Assembly: GCA_000437255.1 (NCBI GenBank)
Contig: FR899101.1
Span: forward strand, 8,322 to 24,247
From: Ruminococcus sp. CAG:403
Lineage (GTDB): Bacteria > Bacillota > Clostridia > Oscillospirales > Ruminococcaceae
Length of the DNA stretch: 15,926 nucleotides
Direction of reading: 5' to 3'
Below the pieces are notes generated by a model. It worked only from the letters and a program-made list of their open reading frames with translations, searched no databases and was not told the origin of the DNA. A program made the translations under genes and the position numbers. Below, piece by piece: positions 13,904 to 15,926 of the stretch (positions are counted from its first letter, which is position 1; each line of letters starts with the position of its first letter).

Positions 13904-15874
13904 ATGCAGCATACCATCACAGTTGCAAAGTCAGCTGGATTTTGCTTCGGCGTAGACCGTGCCGTCAAACTGGCATATGAAGCCTTACAGCAGCATCAGA
14001 CGGTTGCAACACTTGGCCCCATCATCCATAACCAAAATGTTGTGGATGATCTGCTGAAACAAGGTGCCCGCATCGTAGACGATGTTTCTCAGCTGCAACC
14101 GGGAGAATGCGTGGTCATTCGCTCCCACGGTGTCAGCGCAGACGTCTATGCACAGCTGGAACGGCAGGGCAACCCCTATATTGATGCAACTTGCCCGTTT
14201 GTTGCAAAAATTCATAAAATTGTCGCAGAACATACTGCACAAGGACATTTCATCTTAATCGCTGGTGATCAGAATCATCCAGAAGTTGCCGCAATTGTTG
14301 GGCATTGTAAAGGAAATTGCTTTGTTTTCGAAAATGAAACAGCCTTAAAGTATTTTTTTCAAAAAAATTATGAAAAGTTGGAAAAAAAGCTTGCAATTGT
14401 TGCGCAAACAACGTATAATATATTAGTATGGAAGAAGTGTATTGCATCTCTTCCCAAGAACGACCCGAACATAATGGTTTATGATACAATCTGCCATGCC
14501 ACACAAGTAAGACAGTCAGACGCGGATGAACTATCTCGCAAATCAGATTTAATGATAATTGTGGGCGGCAGACACAGCTCCAACACTGTGAAGCTGTTTG
14601 ATGTCTGCAACAGGAATTGTAGGTCTTATCATATCGAAAATTCGGACGAGCTTTACACTTTAGACCTGCGTAATGCTGCCAGGATCGGCATTACGGCCGG
14701 AGCGTCCACACCGGCACATATCATTAAGGAGGTACAATTAACTATGGCTGAAATTATGGATAATTTCGAAGAGGACATTAATTTTGAAGAGGCTTTGGAT
14801 CAGTCCTTCAAAAAAATACATACAGGAGAGAAAGTAAAGGGTACCGTTGCTGCACTGAACAATACCGAAATCATTGTAGATGTCGGCACCAAGCACACCG
14901 GTTATGTACCGCTGAGCGAACTGACTGATGATCCGTCTAAAAAGCCGGCTGATCTGGTAAAGGTTGGCGATGAACTCGATCTGATCGTAACCAAGATCAA
15001 CGATCAGGAAGGAATCGTAACCCTGTCCAAGAAGAAAGTGGACGAACAGAAGGGCTTTGAAGAAATCATCAAGGCAAAGGAAGAGGGCACAGTTCTGGAA
15101 AGCGTTGTACAGCACGTTGTAAAGGGCGGCGTCATCGTTTCCTATGCTGGCGTTCGTGTATTCATTCCGGCTTCTCAGAGCGGTCTGCCGCGCGGCACCG
15201 AAATGGATGTTCTGCTCAAGACTCCTGTAAAGTTCATCATTCTGGAAGTAAACGAAGGCAGAAGAAGAGCAGTTGGCTCCATCAAGGCTGTTCAGAAGGC
15301 TGAAAAGGAAGCTGCAAAGGAAAAATTCTGGGAAACTGCTGAAATCGGCAAGGTTTATAAGGGCGAAGTAAAGTCCCTGACCAGCTACGGCGCATTCGTT
15401 GACCTGGGCGGCATCGATGGTATGGTTCACATTTCTGAACTGTCCTGGAAGCGCATCAAGCACCCGAGCGAAGTTGTAAACGTTGGCGATTACATCGAAG
15501 TTTACATCAAGGATCTGGACAAGGAAGCAAATCGTATTTCTTTGGGCTACAAGAAGACCGAAGACAATCCTTGGGAAAAGTTCAAGGCAAATTACAAGGT
15601 TGGCGATGTTATTCCGGTTACCATCGTATCCATCACACCATTTGGTGCATTTGCACAGATTATTGAAGGTGTTGACGGCTTGATCCACATTTCTCAGCTG
15701 GCTGATAAGCGTGTGGAAAATGTAAAGGATATCGTTTCTGTTGGCGATCAGGTAAATGTAAAGATCATCGACATCGACATCGAAAACAAGCGCATCAGCA
15801 TTTCTATGCGTGCTCTGCTGGAAGATTCTGATGAAAATGCAGAAGAAGATGCTCCGGCTGAAGATGCAGAATAA
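13904..15874 (+). CDS. ispH: Fused 4-hydroxy-3-methylbut-2-enyl diphosphate reductase / S1 RNA-binding protein
   Basis: One 656-codon frame joins two proteins. Residues 1-280 are IspH, which makes IPP and DMAPP in the last step of the MEP pathway. The three [4Fe-4S] cysteines are C14 (AGFCFGVDRAV), C97 (DATCPF) and C197 (DTICHAT). Active-site residues H42, H75, H125 and E127 are present, and the domain ends near GASTPAHIIKEV. Residues 281-656 carry four S1 (OB-fold) repeats at about 307-376, 394-460, 480-549 and 566-636, then an acidic tail. This is the S1 (RpsA-like) protein of Clostridia. The fusion itself is known in Clostridia. GGAGGA (13891-13896) precedes ATG 13904 by 7 bases. Codon use differs between the halves, and an internal start for S1 is likely. 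Confidence 0.96.
   Translation: MQHTITVAKSAGFCFGVDRAVKLAYEALQQHQTVATLGPIIHNQNVVDDLLKQGARIVDDVSQLQPGECVVIRSHGVSADVYAQLERQGNPYIDATCPFVAKIHKIVAEHTAQGHFILIAGDQNHPEVAAIVGHCKGNCFVFENETALKYFFQKNYEKLEKKLAIVAQTTYNILVWKKCIASLPKNDPNIMVYDTICHATQVRQSDADELSRKSDLMIIVGGRHSSNTVKLFDVCNRNCRSYHIENSDELYTLDLRNAARIGITAGASTPAHIIKEVQLTMAEIMDNFEEDINFEEALDQSFKKIHTGEKVKGTVAALNNTEIIVDVGTKHTGYVPLSELTDDPSKKPADLVKVGDELDLIVTKINDQEGIVTLSKKKVDEQKGFEEIIKAKEEGTVLESVVQHVVKGGVIVSYAGVRVFIPASQSGLPRGTEMDVLLKTPVKFIILEVNEGRRRAVGSIKAVQKAEKEAAKEKFWETAEIGKVYKGEVKSLTSYGAFVDLGGIDGMVHISELSWKRIKHPSEVVNVGDYIEVYIKDLDKEANRISLGYKKTEDNPWEKFKANYKVGDVIPVTIVSITPFGAFAQIIEGVDGLIHISQLADKRVENVKDIVSVGDQVNVKIIDIDIENKRISISMRALLEDSDENAEEDAPAEDAE
14391..14419 (+). 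promoter_or_regulatory. Candidate internal sigma-A promoter inside ispH, directed at S1
   Basis: TTGCAA (14391-14396, 4 of 6 consensus), a 17-base spacer and a perfect TATAAT (14414-14419). It lies in an AT-rich patch (about 14330-14430) with A-tracts upstream of the -35 box. The spacer holds an inverted repeat, TTGTT-GCGCA-AACAA (14397-14411). Transcription would start near 14426, about 318 bases before the internal S1 ATG. Confidence 0.5.
14669..14733 (+). promoter_or_regulatory. Tandem hairpins and strong Shine-Dalgarno for internal S1 start
   Basis: CGTAATGC (14669-14676) pairs with GCATTACG (14688-14695). Immediately after, GCCGG (14696-14700) pairs with CCGGC (14711-14715). Ten bases later comes AAGGAGGT (14726-14733), a near-complete Shine-Dalgarno, 10 bases before the in-frame ATG 14744. 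All of this lies within the last codons of the IspH module. Confidence 0.6.
14744..15874 (+). CDS. rpsA: Nested S1 protein, probable independent translation product
   Basis: Starting at ATG 14744 in the same frame as ispH, this would make a 376-residue, four-repeat S1 protein (MAEIMDNFEEDINFEEALDQSF...). Its N-terminal FEEALDQSF stretch resembles the short N-terminal segment before the first S1 repeat in other S1 proteins. Support for separate translation: AAGGAGGT at 14726-14733; a shift to high-expression codon use starting at this ATG (no TTA, CTA or TCA codon from here to 15688, against 11 in the 280 IspH codons); and a candidate promoter inside ispH. Ribosome binding by S1 in Gram-positives is less certain than in E. 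coli. Whether the product appears free, fused or both is not decided by sequence. Confidence 0.6.
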   Translation: MAEIMDNFEEDINFEEALDQSFKKIHTGEKVKGTVAALNNTEIIVDVGTKHTGYVPLSELTDDPSKKPADLVKVGDELDLIVTKINDQEGIVTLSKKKVDEQKGFEEIIKAKEEGTVLESVVQHVVKGGVIVSYAGVRVFIPASQSGLPRGTEMDVLLKTPVKFIILEVNEGRRRAVGSIKAVQKAEKEAAKEKFWETAEIGKVYKGEVKSLTSYGAFVDLGGIDGMVHISELSWKRIKHPSEVVNVGDYIEVYIKDLDKEANRISLGYKKTEDNPWEKFKANYKVGDVIPVTIVSITPFGAFAQIIEGVDGLIHISQLADKRVENVKDIVSVGDQVNVKIIDIDIENKRISISMRALLEDSDENAEEDAPAEDAE

Positions 15875-15897
15875 TCAATTCTGAAGAGAATTTAAAA

Positions 15898-15926
15898 TCG
15901 GTAGTGTGACTCAGTCACACTACCGA
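15898..15926 (+). terminator. Hairpin after S1, probable intrinsic terminator at the window edge
   Basis: TCGGTAGTGTGACT (15898-15911) and AGTCACACTACCGA (15913-15926) are perfect inverted repeats around a single C, giving a stem of about 12 pairs with a tight loop. The window stops at the last stem base, so the expected T-run cannot be seen. Confidence 0.75.

Noticed and set aside
14738..15688. A 316-codon open frame on the - strand opposite S1.
   Set aside because: Same codon-aligned shadow effect. It is useful only as a sign of the codon switch at the S1 start.

Overview
The window looks like core chromosome from a Gram-positive, low-to-mid GC anaerobe of the class Clostridia, probably near the Oscillospiraceae/Butyricicoccaceae. 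Three things suggest this: strong AAGGAGG-type ribosome binding sites with several TTG starts; the neighbour order tepA–ftsK/spoIIIE; and the order FAD-oxidoreductase–cmk–plsC–ispH fused to S1, an arrangement known from Clostridia. The family-level placement is inference. All genes lie on the + strand. I see no insertion sequence, prophage, CRISPR array, tRNA or rRNA, and no gene-free stretch longer than 300 bases (the longest is 3566-3802).

Layout. (1) 1-3565: the 3' part of polA (its 5' end lies outside the window), overlapped by rimI and followed by tsaD. This looks like one transcription unit for DNA repair and replication, ribosomal-protein acetylation and tRNA t6A modification. (2) 3566-5711: a stand-alone pckG (GTP-type PEP carboxykinase). 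It has a consensus sigma-A promoter, a structured 5' leader, highly biased codon use and a strong intrinsic terminator. (3) 5712-6375: a small flavin reductase-like gene with its own extended -10 promoter. (4) 6401-15926: an apparent long operon that starts at an extended -10 promoter and ends in a hairpin at the window edge. Its order is tepA-like protease, ftsK/spoIIIE translocase, membrane-anchored ComEC-type metallo-beta-lactamase protein, DUF3006 protein, HI0933-family flavoprotein, cmk, plsC, ispH–S1.

The gene functions are mostly familiar. The most interesting part is the last gene. The ispH (isoprenoid) and S1 (RNA-binding) modules form one open reading frame. At the junction, however, an almost perfect Shine-Dalgarno and an in-frame ATG could start S1 on its own. 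Two small hairpins lie just upstream of that site, a sigma-A-like promoter lies inside ispH, and codon use changes sharply at the internal start. Together these suggest that one locus makes both an IspH–S1 fusion and free S1 protein. Other observations concern leader RNA structures in front of pckG, tepA and tsaD, and a hairpin between tepA and ftsK.
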